NCBI GenBank assembly: GCA_037952775.1
Contig: JBANAY010000004.1
Coordinates: forward strand, 4,278,001 to 4,342,000
Reading direction: 5' to 3'
DNA from: Clonostachys chloroleuca
Lineage: Eukaryota; Ascomycota; Sordariomycetes; Hypocreales; Bionectriaceae
DNA length: 64,000 nucleotides
Shown: positions 24,534-37,708 of the stretch, piece after piece
Layout: every line of letters starts with the position of its first letter
Numbering within the stretch: the first letter of the stretch is position 1
The notes under the pieces: generated by a model
Told to the model about the DNA's origin: nothing
Database searches by the model: none
The model's input: only the letters and a program-made list of their open reading frames with translations
Program-made: the position numbers and the translations under genes

Positions 24534-25781
24534 ATGAGGTCCTCCCTCCCGCGGATTGCCCTCAATGTCGGCCGTCAGATACACACCTCCATGAGGGGGC
24601 CCCGCCCTTGCCGTTCTTTCCACCTCACAACGGCCAACAACTTGCCCCGAAAGCGAAACTTCTTTACGTCCAACCCATATTTATCCCAATCGGGTGCGGA
24701 TTCCAAAGCGGAAGCAGAGAGTTCGAGCAGAGACAGGCCATCTTCCTCCACTCCACAGCCCAAAAGGAAAACCACACGCGCAACCAATGCAAAGAATTCC
24801 TTACGACGAGTTGCGATCATTGCGCAGCATCCCAAGCGAAGCAGCGCAGATGGAGTGCTAGAGCCAATTGCTGAGACAGTCGATCCTACGAACCAAATCA
24901 GTGCGACCTGTGTAGCCGAGGGTTTCAAGATGCCCATGGTTCTAGATATTCTCACGGCTCATGGCTTCTCAATCAACCCGGATGATATGGAGTTTGATAC
25001 CAACGAGGTTCTCCACGCGCGGGGCGTCAATGGCGGCGACATCTTCGTATTTCCGTCCGGAACGATCGTAACATGGGCGCTGCCTCCCGACGTCGTCACC
25101 AAACAGCTCCTCCGAGCCGCTGAAGATCCGCATCCGGCCGATGAGCGAGAGGTGGAGGACCTCGAGTTCACCTCAGACAATACCAAGGAAACCAGTCTAT
25201 TAAAGGGCGACGTCGTTGTCCTTGGGACAAGGAGGGAACATACGGACGGGGACAGGTTAGACACAACATTGGCGAAAGTAGCCTTCTCCTCTGGCCTAGC
25301 TCGCAGCAGCAAGCTAGCTGTGCTTGAGACCTCCCTCACCTCGTACTTCGAGAGCACGCGCAATATCCCCGCTCTGCTGTCCCAAGGTTCGGGTGTTCCT
25401 TATGGCCGCCGGTTTATTCTTCAAAAGACAGGCGAGCTTCTCAGCCTCCGGGCACGCCTGAACCACTACTCTGAGCTTACCGACTCCCTGCCTGATATTT
25501 TATGGGACAGCCGCTCCGAGCTTGGTCTGGAGGGCTATTACGAGCAGGTTGGACGTGCCCTGGATGTCAATGTTCGCATCCGAACTCTCAATCAAAAGAT
25601 GGATTATGCGCAAGAAATTGCAAGCATCCTCAGAGAGATGTCAAGCGAGCAGCATGGAACCCGTCTGGAGGTGATCATCATTCTTCTCATTGCGGTTGAG
25701 GTTATATTCGAACTGAGAAAAATATTCCTTGAGTGGGTACAAGAGAGAGAAATCACTCAGGAACTCGCCAAGTCTGTATAA
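24534..25781 (+). CDS. DUF155 / RMD1-family mitochondrial inner-membrane protein
   Basis: Single-exon frame of 415 codons from 24534. An in-frame ATG at 24447 exists, but 24534 begins a classic mitochondrial presequence (MRSSLPRIALNVGRQIH, Arg-rich with no acid). After a disordered Ser/Lys/Arg section the DUF155 core begins (AEGFKMPMVLDILTAHGF), with FPSGTIVTWALPPDV and LARSSKLAVLETSL. A hydrophobic helix near residues 376-392 (VIIILLIAVEVIFEL) lies close to the C-terminus, the typical one-TM architecture. Yeast relatives are Rmd1, Rmd8 and Mrx10; human RMND1 supports mitochondrial translation. Mitochondrial location is inferred from the presequence. Convergent with the Gln-rich gene. Confidence 0.85.
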   Translation: MRSSLPRIALNVGRQIHTSMRGPRPCRSFHLTTANNLPRKRNFFTSNPYLSQSGADSKAEAESSSRDRPSSSTPQPKRKTTRATNAKNSLRRVAIIAQHPKRSSADGVLEPIAETVDPTNQISATCVAEGFKMPMVLDILTAHGFSINPDDMEFDTNEVLHARGVNGGDIFVFPSGTIVTWALPPDVVTKQLLRAAEDPHPADEREVEDLEFTSDNTKETSLLKGDVVVLGTRREHTDGDRLDTTLAKVAFSSGLARSSKLAVLETSLTSYFESTRNIPALLSQGSGVPYGRRFILQKTGELLSLRARLNHYSELTDSLPDILWDSRSELGLEGYYEQVGRALDVNVRIRTLNQKMDYAQEIASILREMSSEQHGTRLEVIIILLIAVEVIFELRKIFLEWVQEREITQELAKSV

Positions 25782-26528
25782 AAGATTTAGAAGCACGTTA
25801 TAGACAGTGCACCGATCTAGAGCCTAGGAATTGCCCCGATTATGTACGAGTAGCTTTGGAATTGTATGATAGAAGGACTTTGATACCCAGAAAATTTTTG
25901 TACATTAAGTTTGCTAAGCACGAGATGAACGCAGCTCTGGATTCTATACCATTTCCCTTTGTATACTGTCTGTCCCAGTGATGAAATGTTCCTCCCAAGT
26001 CAACCAACTCTTGCGGTTCGGGGTGTCAGCCGACAGAGCCTACCAAAGGAAAAAAAGAAGACGCATATTATGTTACATGATAAATCCTTTAATCGGTCCG
26101 TAAAAAGCCTCCATTCGAATGCTCTTTTCCCAGTCTTGGGTCATCCCCACCTGCCCTGAGATTTTTCGTCTCCAATATCCTTTCCAATCATCTTGACAGT
26201 GACTGCTTCTTTTCCGTGACTTGAATGCAAAGGGTGTCATTTATGGTGACTTTATGGTTCCAATCTCGCCCTGCGCAAATTTCGATTTGCCTAGTCGCTC
26301 AAGACCAGATACCAATCCTGCCTCTTTGTGCCAATGAAAAGCGTCAGGGTAAAAAGGGTTCCTCTAAAGCTCTCCCCACTTCCAACTAACGCACCCCATT
26401 GCTCCAGAAGAAAAGAAAGAGTCAAGTTAAAACGAGAGAAGCAACAACTCCTGATCCCCACCGCTTCGGAACGCCATGTTAAAAACCATCGCGGTACTCC
26501 CAACAAAATAAGAAAGTTTCAAATAAAA
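25782..26528. other. Convergent 3' intergenic region
   Basis: Between the ends of the DUF155 gene and the Gln-rich gene; presumably both 3' UTRs. No gene supported. Confidence 0.6.
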
Positions 26529-29343
26529 TTAAGAAGACGGCTTGCGCTGCTGTTGCTGCAGCCCAGGTATCGGTGGCACAGGAACAGGTGTTACTTTATG
26601 AGGGGGTACATGGACGGATCCAGGGGTACCATTGATGTTATGACGCTGTCCGGTTGGAGTCTGCGGCTTAGACTGATTGTTCATACTGGCCCGAACCGCA
26701 GCCATTCTGTTGACATCAAGACTTCCGCCGAGGCCAATGCCAGCCAACCCGGTGACACCTGGTTGAGCGATCTTGTCAGTGAACATGGCTGAACGCTCCT
26801 GGGCAGCTACTCTGGCTTTTGCCTGCTCCAACATCCGCTGCTGTTGTGCTTCAGGCATAACCGTGTGATAGCCAGTCAATGATCCTACTTGTTGCTGCTG
26901 CTGAGGGGCGGTGTTTGAGTTGGGTGGGAACCTGTTGGGCTGCCCACTCATGGGTTGAGTAGGCGTGCCGTATCGTTGAGCCTGTTGCATATTGGGCGAT
27001 GGACTGAATGGCTGCCTTTGAGATACTTGTGGCGACATTGTGCGCTGTTGCTGTGGCATCCCCGCTCCATTGACATAGTTACCAAAATGAGGCTGGGAAG
27101 GTGTACTGGCCTGTTGCGGGTAACCTTGGTAATGCGAGAATCTTGGCTGCGGAGCACTCTGCGGAGGGACATGACTAAACGCCGGCCGTTGCTGACTTGC
27201 AAACTGAGGCATGTTCTGATGTCCATATGGAGTTTGCGCCTTAGCCAGTTGAGTCGCGTATTGTGCGTTGATTCCATTCCTTTGAGTATACTGGTTTGGC
27301 TGGGGGGGCGGGGCTGGCCGAGAGATGCTGGCGTGGAATTGCGAGCCTGCTGGTAGTTTTGTTGCTGGTAGTTTTGGAAGTTGGGGGTTGCAGCTTGACG
27401 ATAATACTGCTGAGCCTGGGCCTGCCCTGGGGTTCTTGTTGGCGTTCCGTACTGAAGATTCTGCTGTTGGTAATGACCTTGATACGATACACTTGGTGTA
27501 CGTTGAGGCGCTGGTCGTGGTGCGGATTGGGCCGCCTGCTGTTGAGCTCGTAACCGAGCCTGCAGCCCAGCCTCATCCTCCTCCATGACACCCTTGTACT
27601 GGTCAGACGAGACCCGAACCTTTGTACTGATGAGCAAGTCATCAAGACGATCACCATTTAATTTTGCAACAGCATATGGAGGCAACGTCTTCACAATTAG
27701 AGCAAGTTGAGCCTTGAGCATTTGGTACGTCTCATGCTCCGCCTCCGACGGTTGGGGAGCAGCCGTTGCTAACATGTCGCCCGTAACAGGGTCGCTGGTC
27801 TGGCGATTCTGGGAGTTCGGGAGTGTAAGATTGCGAATGCGCTGGTAAGAGGCCAGTGTCTCAATCAGGTCCGAGACTTCGTCGAGGATTTCGTCGGCTT
27901 CCTTGTCGGCTTCATCCTGCTTTGATCCCATTGCATCCTCCAAAGAAGGGTCAATATTAGTATCATCCCAGTTGTCGATTGCGTCTTGAATCGCCTCTTC
28001 ATCGATTTCCAAAGGTTCATCATCCCGGTCCGTCTTGATACCATTAGCGCGGTCGAGGTACTCAACCTCAATCATGTTGGAAAAGCTACGTCGACCAGAT
28101 CGTTGCCACCAAATGCGCCCAGCTATATTGGACGGCACAACAGCCGCGGAATCATCTTTGCAAGGGGCAAAACTTGAAAATGCACCACGGAAAAGAGATT
28201 CCATTTCGGACAACTCCAACTCCGAGGTCGATGGCTTCTTCCCCGCAAGACTTTGCGCTCTTTCGTGTTGCCTTGTCTTGGAAGTTGAAGATGGGGTGGC
28301 ATGGCTGTAGTCAAGGTAATGACCAGCTGATAGCTTTGTGCTAAAATAGGTTGCTCCTCGTTGTTGTGATTTATCCGTGAGGCTGGGGTGATAGAAATCA
28401 AGAGCGTTTCCTCTAGCTTGTGTTTTAGGTTGCTTCGGCGGTTGAAGAGGGAGCAGAGTCCGAGAGGGTGCGAACAAATCCCCTAATGTCTGGACATCCT
28501 CTTGATGGTCGGATGGGAAGATCTTCGTCATCGAAACACCAACGGGAAGGTTGTATTCGGAGAGGTCCAGGTCATGTGATGAGGGAAGGCTGGAAAATAG
28601 ACGCCTCTCCTGTGGTGCAAATCCAACTAATGAAAGCACCGTCTGGGTCCTCTCAAACTCGTCCAGTTGTGCCTCATCGTTGAAAGAATCAGGCTGCGAT
28701 GTCCGGGGGTAGGCTTGCTCGCGAGATAGAAGGCTCAGAGCCCTAGTCTTAAACTTCTTAATCTGCGCAGCTGTCTTAATCTGGTCAGATGAATCGGGCA
28801 TCTTCGAGACCGCGGCTTCAAATTCAGCAAGAGCCGACTTTATCGCCAAACTGACATCGGCCACAAGGTCATCCAAATGTTCGTAGGCACTTGCGGCAAC
28901 CTTGTCAGAAATGGTGGCCAACTCGGCTGGCTCTGACGATTTCTGGCGTTTGGCTTCGGGCTCATCGCTAGTAATTGGGTCTTGGAGCGGCCGTTTCAGG
29001 ATCGGAGGCTCGACATCGAAACTGCAGAAGAGGTTAGCTGGGCTGGCAGCGACCTTTAATGAAAGTGCCAGAAGAGGGGAAATGCAATGGGGGCAGCATA
29101 GTCGCGCCATCGGAAAGGTAGCACATACGATTGCAATACTTCAAAGCATGATTGAATGAGTTTTCGCTGGTCCCGTGGCTTTTCATTGGCATCGGCAGAT
29201 ATGCGATCTTGGACGACGCCTTCCATATCCTCTCCCTCATCCTCGTCGTCGCGTTTTCTTTTACCTATTGCGCCGACCAGTTTGATCTCGTGATTTTCAT
29301 GGTGGTGGATGCCGTTGGGCTCCATCGCTGGTTGTTGCGACAT
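26529..29343 (-). CDS. Large Gln/Pro-rich nuclear protein, function unknown (one apparent frame break)
   Basis: Exon 1 is 29129-29343 (or from an in-frame ATG at 29352) and exon 2 is 26529-29021, joined in phase. Basic clusters KRKRDDEDE and EAKRQK look like nuclear localisation signals. The ordered N-terminal half includes KPRDQRKLIQSCFEVL, IKTAAQIKKFKTRALSLLSREQAY and IAGRIWWQRSGRRSFSNMIE. A helical section around EADEILDEVSDLIETLASYQR follows. The C-terminal third is low-complexity Gln/Pro/Tyr. In that part a 7-base G run (27302-27308) needs one more base to stay in the Gln-rich frame; then the protein is about 902 residues. I do not recognise the family. Composition suggests a chromatin or transcription cofactor, but that is inference. 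Confidence 0.75.
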
Positions 29344-29352
29344 GATTGACAT

Positions 29353-30211
29353 CTCTTACCCCAGGGCCGTCGCTAGTGGATGGATTGATGATGGCGGGTT
29401 TGGCTGGTCGGCCGCGCCTTGTCGCGATAGACGCGGTGCGGTGCAGCGGGCCTCAGGCGTACGGTGCAACGCCAAAAATTCTTTGTCCAGATTGCACCCA
29501 AATCTTAACAGGCTACATCCAGATCAACGCCTCGATGCAACAAGAAGTGTCGAAACACTCGAGGTCAAAAGGTGGTGAAAGGCCGGATTTTCTCAGCCTC
29601 CAGATCAGAACGACCCAAAAGAGTGCAATGGAGGGAACGGCTTGCTCGCAGACAGGGAAGAATGTGTCTTGATCGCCAAAAGTCACTACCTCTGTCTGGG
29701 TACCCGGTTGCTAGGCTAAGGCCATTTCGGGGCAAGCCTAAATAGCATGCACGTGATCTTCCACCAACCGCCTGTCATTTAGCGTGTCTCGCCTGGAGAG
29801 AGTGAAGCATCTAGCCAACTTTGCCGTTCAATGAGAAAAATGCAAACCTATTTTGAGGCTGTCTAACACGGACGGTTTATGGATTTTGGAGGGGCCTCTG
29901 TAGGGAAGTCTTGTTCGATGAACCTCAAGTATATGTCTTGTGGATACATTGGTTCTTGTACTGTACCCGCTATCGTGAAATGACACCAACAATTATACTG
30001 CCTAATCTGCTATTCAATCTAGCCCATCACCATTGAACAATACCCATGACAATCGTGTAATTATCATGTTGCCTGTAACAAGACTGCACACACAAGAAAA
30101 AAAAGAACCAACAACAAGGTATTCCTCGCTCTTCGGCCAAGTCCGATCTAAACCGCTATGTCATCAAAGGCGAGACCAAAAATACAGGCATTCGGATATA
30201 GGGGAGGTCAT
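29353..30211. other. Intergenic, promoter of Gln-rich gene and 3' region of PEP4
   Basis: No gene supported. Both flanking genes are on the minus strand, so the upstream control region of one abuts the 3' end of the other. Confidence 0.55.
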
Positions 30212-31545
<1,334 letters not shown>

Positions 31546-34500
31546 TATGGGTAGGGCAATACTCGAGAAGGTTATAGCTCAACGAGGTGATGGAAAGCGC
31601 CGGATTGTGCGATGGTTCAACGAATAACAGGATCTCGGAGCCTGTTGTTGATGAGGGAAGAACCGGGAATCTTAGGTAGGTTCGCTGAGTCGCAGCTACA
31701 TAAGGTTGGGGGAGCTGCCTGGGCCCGCGGTCAGATAAGGCAGGCGACCACAACAGTGACGTGCTAGCGCCGAGGCCTGCTGATGGCTGGGTGGTTGGCT
31801 GGGTGGCGTGGGTTGAGCTGAGCTAGTTGTGTCTCGTGCTCATCCCGCCACTCCATTGCTGTTGCTACTGATGACGCACACCTGAGCTCTGGCTTGGCTC
31901 GCTCTCCGCAAATCCGCTCACCCTGTACTACACCTCGAGACACCTTTTGATACTGTCGAACGGCAATTAGTAGATATTCTGTAGCATTGACTTTAGCTGC
32001 TAGCCGGTGGCCTTTTTTGCGCCATTGCTAGGTACTTTTTTTTACGGCGGAATGTACAGCCCAATCGACCGTCATCCCGAACAGCACTAACCTAGGGAAA
32101 CTATCCGGTTGCGGACAGCTCTGTATACCGCTCAGTAATAGGTAGCCGCGAACTATTCATTAATGTCTTACACCATACGATAGCCGACTTGCCCCAATAT
32201 TCAATATCCATCAACAACGAATGTAGGTGGATCTTATAGCCAGCAATATTTGCGACAACGAACCAGACCACGAGCTAGCGTGATGCTCGTCATGTGTCGG
32301 GTGAGTAACGGCTCGAAATGCAGTTTCAAATGCGAACCGCCCTGGCTTCTCTATTGATCTTCACACACTACCATGAAACAGGCGCATCGACGCAAGCATC
32401 CCGCAAGAAAACCCCAGGCAGGGATTGACTCAGAACTCTAAAGTCGAATTGACGTTGATTGGTGGGGGATATATAATGCCAACATGGGAAACAATTCAAC
32501 AAGATCACACACTACGAGTAATAGATCTGTTAGCTGTTGCTGGTCATCTGCCAAACATCGGCGGTTCCAACTTCCATGTAACACCATGCATTGAATACTA
32601 CAATACTATGCAGGGACATTTGCCGATCTTAGCTGGGTAGCCGTGTCATACAGCAAGGCCAATACCTGGAAATGTATTGCCGCCTGCCTGCCCAATACAT
32701 ACTCGTACTGGCGATCAAGAACAAACACTCTTATCAAGACTGGAAGCACACAATACCACTCCCGGGTAGGGTAGCCGGGCCATTCAAGAGTAGGTACACT
32801 GAAGAGGGTGTCACTGCCCGCTTCCTGTATGAAGGGTGACAACATTGATTACGTGCGATACGGGCTTGCGCCGACATCCTTCACTGACCCTGGAGGAATC
32901 CCAAACAACGAGCCTAGCTACATTGGACGTTAGGTTGGCATACAGACGCATAACGAGGCTCCGGTAACTGATTGAGGCTATGATGCCAGAGGGTAGGCCA
33001 AGCAACAGAGGAAGCCCCTAAGCATTAATAATTAAGCGGCTTACAAGGAGTGAACAGCCGAAAGCAAAATGGCCGGAGCGTTGATTCCCTAATGGTGAGG
33101 ATTGATCATTACCAAGGGCCCGAGACGAAGCCCTGGCAGGGTGGTGAGGCTTATGGCTGTGTGGTGAAGCTTCCCCTCTCTACTACACCGTGGCAGATAA
33201 TAATTCATGACCCCGGAGGCAGCGGGTGGCATTATTAATTGAAAGCCTACCGCGAAGGAGACCTTGCAATATGCAATAGGAGCTACCTAGAATGGGAAAT
33301 AGTATTATGGCGTGTTCATCCTCCGCGCACCAAGTGTAGCATGCCTTCTGCGTTCCGCCACCGGTTGGGGCAAATTCGTCCCGTCTCGGCTTCAGCTTGG
33401 AGGTGCAGTACCTACATACTAAGGCCCCATCGAGTCGAAATCTCGAATCGTCGGCACCCCCGATCAGATCTCGAGTGTTATCACCTACCGTTCGTCAGGC
33501 ATGCTTTTGGCCTGTTGGCGCCCACTCTTGAAACAGAATCTCGAGATGTCGCTCTGTGTGAGCCAGGCCTCTTTCCGTCCAACAGGCAATGCATGCACAA
33601 ACGAGCCCGACCCAACAAGTTTCGTATTTGGGGACACGGCTTACGCCTTAGATGTGCTATGCATAGCAATCACTCCATCCTCTAATAATTATTACTGTGT
33701 GAGAGAAGCATGGGCCGGCTGAGTTTACACACTAGCGCACTATATGCCGTGGCAGGGAAATTCCTTGATGAGAAATGATGGACCGACCTGTGGCGGAGCA
33801 ATCGGATCGGCTGGAGGGATTGTGGCTACCGCTTCTGCATTAAAAACAAACATTGCTTCGCGGTGGAGTGCCGGAAAAATTGTGCGGCACATCGTATCAG
33901 TTTGAAAGATCGTCTACCTGAGTATCCTCTGAACGCGCATTGTTGGACAATGAACACTATGAAGCAACCGAGATTATCTATTTTGAGATATCGAATCTCA
34001 AATTCCATGTGTTGCAGGGACGAAGTGATGAGGAAGACGGTTGCACAACGTAATGAATGTTATGCAAGACAAAATGAATTGTGATGGGGGGTCGCAAGCG
34101 TTTAATTGCGGTGGGGCGCTGGTTGAAACGTAGTGGTTAGAATAGCAGTGTCCAAGAGGAGCAAGCCACTGGTTGGCAAGTTTGCGGGCCTTGGTACCTG
34201 CACCGAGGCCGGGTTCCCGTCACGCTGCAGCAGTGACAGCGAGTGCTGGTGGGTGGGTAGGTGTGTTGTGCCCCTGGCAGCAAGAGGCTTGTTCCTGAGG
34301 TGCTGGCGCGGCGTTAGGCCTATCCCATTCCCTGTTCCTACAGCGGGGGCTGGTCGCTGTGGCCAGGGGCTGCCCAATAACTGCCCGGAATTCCAGTCAT
34401 AGCACCTACATTGGCTGACGAGGCGTGCGGTGGAGCGGGTCGCGACAGGGAGGTGTGGAGCGCGACCAGGATCGAGGCATCACCAGGGGCTCCTGACACG

Positions 34501-35381
34501 AGCTCGATGCTGGGAAACCAGTGCAAAAAGCAACCACCGCCAGAGGTTTCTGTGCACAGGCCGCGGCGTGTTACAGAGTGAGCCGGACATCGTGGTACGT
34601 ATCCGGATGGTGAGGGGATTAGGCCTCGTACTGGAACGTACGGGTACGCTGGCAGCTGCTTAGTGGTCGATGTACCTGGAGCTGAGGCCTGGTCCTTGAT
34701 TGATGCCAGCGCGGCACGGCCAGGGCCAGGCACTAACAAAATTTCCCTCTCCCTCAATCCTGCTTCGCGTCGCCTGCTCCCTCCGTTTGTTCGGTGCATG
34801 ACATCCCCCAACCAAGAAGCTAGCCCACTGTGTCTTCCCTCACCCACTCCCAGGCACATGCCCCACCCAGGCCTGCCCCTTCTTCCTCCTCTCTCCCTCT
34901 CCTTCTTCTGCCCTGGCCTCTCCTCTGCTTTCCCCTTTCCAAAATAGACACCATCACCCAATACCCTCTCTTGTTCTCAACTTGTCGTTCGTTCTAGTCC
35001 CTCTTTTTCACTCATGCACCAAGCCCACTGATATTCGACGACAAAGACGATTTGATCGGGAGTAGATGCTCTGTTTTGCGAGGTCTTGATTGATACCCGT
35101 GTCCAAGCGCGATTGGGTCACCATCTGGGATAGGAGGTACACTTCGACCGCCGAAGCCCATTCACATCTCGCCCAACTTCTTCTACATACCTACTCCGGT
35201 ATTCTCTCAACCTCTCTCGAATTATCCGATTTATTGCACCGAACACCGAATTATCCGACATCGTTCAAGGCCTTCCTGGTGGAGCTTGACGATTCCGGGA
35301 AATTTCTTTGTGCAATCAACACCATTGCGTTTTCAGCGTCAACCAAACCAGATATAGAGCAGTTACAGGCGTCAAAACAAG
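31546..35381. other. Long divergent intergenic region, PEP4 / WSC gene
   Basis: 3.8 kb with no gene I can support. Near PEP4 a G/T-rich near-repeat of about 12 bp occurs twice (31783-31812). The last ~600 bp are C/T-rich (34740-35000) and likely form the WSC promoter and leader. The middle (about 32.0-34.3 kb) shows only short frames without motifs; an old diverged repeat is possible but unproven. Confidence 0.5.
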
Positions 35382-36304
35382 ATGAAGTCAACAACAGCAT
35401 TCGTCGTATTTTTGACTGCCGTTTCCCAATTGATGGGAACGGCAGTCGCAGCCTCGGCCACGGCGGCTGCCAGCGGCACCAAGCCTACACAAGCACCTAA
35501 GGAGAACGCCAAGCTAGGAACACCGACATCACAGGGATGCTTCAAGTCATATGGAAACATGACAGACAGCGGACTTGACGAAACCAAGGTCTCTTCAGGA
35601 GGGTGTAGGGAGGCTTGTCAAGCAAAGAGTTGGCCAGTCTTCGCCATGGGCGGCGGTGTTCAGTGCAAGTGTGGAAATCAATATCCCGCCAAGAGCGATC
35701 TCACCGACGACACGGCTTGTAACTACGAATGCCAGGCCTACCCCCTGGAGGCTTGTGGTAACCTAGATGCCACGGCCTGGTCAGTTTGGAACACCGGTGA
35801 CAAAATCTCTATTCCTTACTACGAAAAGGCAGAGACATCGAGTAGTAGCTCTGTCCCTGCCGCGACCAGCACGACAGCCAGCAAGCCAAGCTCAACTGGC
35901 GACCCTGCAACAACAGAAACCTCGGGCAGTGGTGACCAGAAATCAGGCAGCAGCAATCTCGGAGCAATCATCGGTGGCGTGGTTGCCGGTGTGGTAGTTA
36001 TTTGCGCCATTGTGGGTGGATTATTTTTCTTCATGCGACGAAGACGCAACTCGGAGATCGAAGAAGAGTATCGCCGAAATGCTGCTGTCAATGCCTTCAT
36101 TAGCGGCTCCAAGCCTCCTGGAAGCAGCGCTGGTAGCATCTCGATGACCGACTCTCGCCTTGATCCTATCAAGGCGCATCGACTAAGTGACGGCAGCATT
36201 GCCGATAACGAGGACTACTCCCGGAAGATTCTCAGGGTGAGTCCTCAGATCTGAAAATGTACTATCTGGGTTATACTGATAAGTTTTAGGTGACCAACGC
36301 ATGA
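35382..36304 (+). CDS. WSC-domain cell-wall stress sensor
   Basis: Exon 1 is 35382-36236 and a 15-nt terminal exon is 36290-36304 (VTNA then stop), giving 289 residues. A signal peptide covers about residues 1-23. The WSC domain (about 50-137) has its eight cysteines at 53, 75, 79, 95, 97, 113, 117 and 125. A Ser/Thr-rich stretch (151-191), probably O-mannosylated, leads to a single membrane helix (195-217) and an RRRR stop-transfer. The cytoplasmic tail is about 70 residues. This is the architecture of Wsc1-type sensors, which signal wall stress through Rho1 to the Pkc1 MAP-kinase pathway. Reading through the intron instead would end at VSPQI. The tiny last exon gives the LRVTNA-type end that I know from fungal WSC proteins. 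Confidence 0.9.
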
Positions 36305-37708
36305 CCGGTAACCCTGTTAACGAAGCACGAATTTTCCTCTTTCCTTTCATTTAGTCCTCTATCTAAATATACAGTTCAAATCACTTCCCATCACTGGCAT
36401 CAACGGCGTTTTCGGAATGGCAGCTCGCGTTCATCCGCCTGTCGATTTTTTCGACGAAATGGTGGTTGTTGACTATTACACACGGCGTAGGGGTAAATCT
36501 TGATTCGACTTGGGAGCGACTGGATTTGACACTGCACTACACACTTGTCGATTACCTCTATGCTATCCGCTCCTTACACTTGGTTGTTAACCATCCAAAA
36601 CTGGGTTCCATTCAAAGATCCGTTCGATCCAGTTCTCCGAGAATCCCATCTCCTGGGATTTTGCGGTAACTCAGCACGCTCCTTACTCTTTGATGGGAAT
36701 ATTATCCCCTCTCCTTCCAGACGTGCTAACATCGCTGCAATTGCGAGGTCGCTAGACCGTCATCGGAGATGAAGATGGGAACGCGTTTTGGGATATCCAA
36801 ATATCATGGGCGAGACCCCAAGCAATGGCTGGCAAAATCATACAAACTTGGTCGATTACTTTAGTTTTGTGCCTCTGTCTTTTTTTTATTGAGCGTGGAG
36901 GGCTCTGTGTATGTACTACCTAGATTCCGCGCAACAATCAACCAACACGTTTCATATCCTGGCTTCTGAACGTCGCGCGAATCTCATTCACCACTACCTA
37001 CTGCTAACATGATGCTGGACTACCCGCACATGACACCCTAGTCCTTTGTCATCCGAGTGTAGATCTCCTTAGGCATCGCCCTTTGTCTGTTTGTTCTCTT
37101 GATTTTCCCACTCTTCAAAAGCAAAGCATGCTTCTTCACTTGGCGTTTGGCTGGTAATATAGAACTTGTTTCAGAATACATTAATACTTGTGCTTTTATT
37201 CTTTGGTAAATTCTTGAACGAAATATATCGTATTGATACGAGCTGCATTGATGATAAATCGTCGAGCCAGTGCTAGGCAAGTGGCTGTTAGGAAAACAGG
37301 GACTATCAAGCCACTTCGATAGACTTATCCTGGCAGTCAGTGCCATAGTGATGCTTCCTATTTGTAATGATACGCGATGCCTAATAATTCATCAAGTTTT
37401 TTCATTCTTATAGACTGTTCTATATCAATCGTGGCCTATTAGAAAGTCACAGATCTTGTTCTGCGCACATGTTTGTTTGAGGCAGACTCACGTGACCTGA
37501 AGAAATAGTTGTGACCGTCCCTAGCTCGTTGCCTGGGCGCGTTTCTCTCAAGTAGGCGCGTTCCGCTACCTTTGCCATTCAGTTCGCTTTGTTTATCTTA
37601 TCACCCATGAAGTAAACTCAGGTACAATCAAGATTGTGTCGGCTCGTTTCAGAGACCAACGAACTTTCTGGACAGTCTTGGATCCTTTGCTACTTTGTTG
37701 GCTCTACA
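36305..37708. other. Intergenic, WSC gene to Nup37 gene
   Basis: 1.4 kb, presumably 3' UTR of the WSC gene then promoter of the Nup37-like gene. Short AT-rich stretches around 36840-37450. No gene supported. Confidence 0.55.

Noticed and set aside
32000..34300. Transposon remnant in the PEP4-WSC gap
   Set aside because: No terminal repeats, transposase or reverse-transcriptase motif could be seen; left as unexplained intergenic DNA.
34338..34961. 207-codon minus-strand frame before the WSC gene
   Set aside because: Gly/Arg/Glu-rich complement of a C/T-rich promoter; no coding character.
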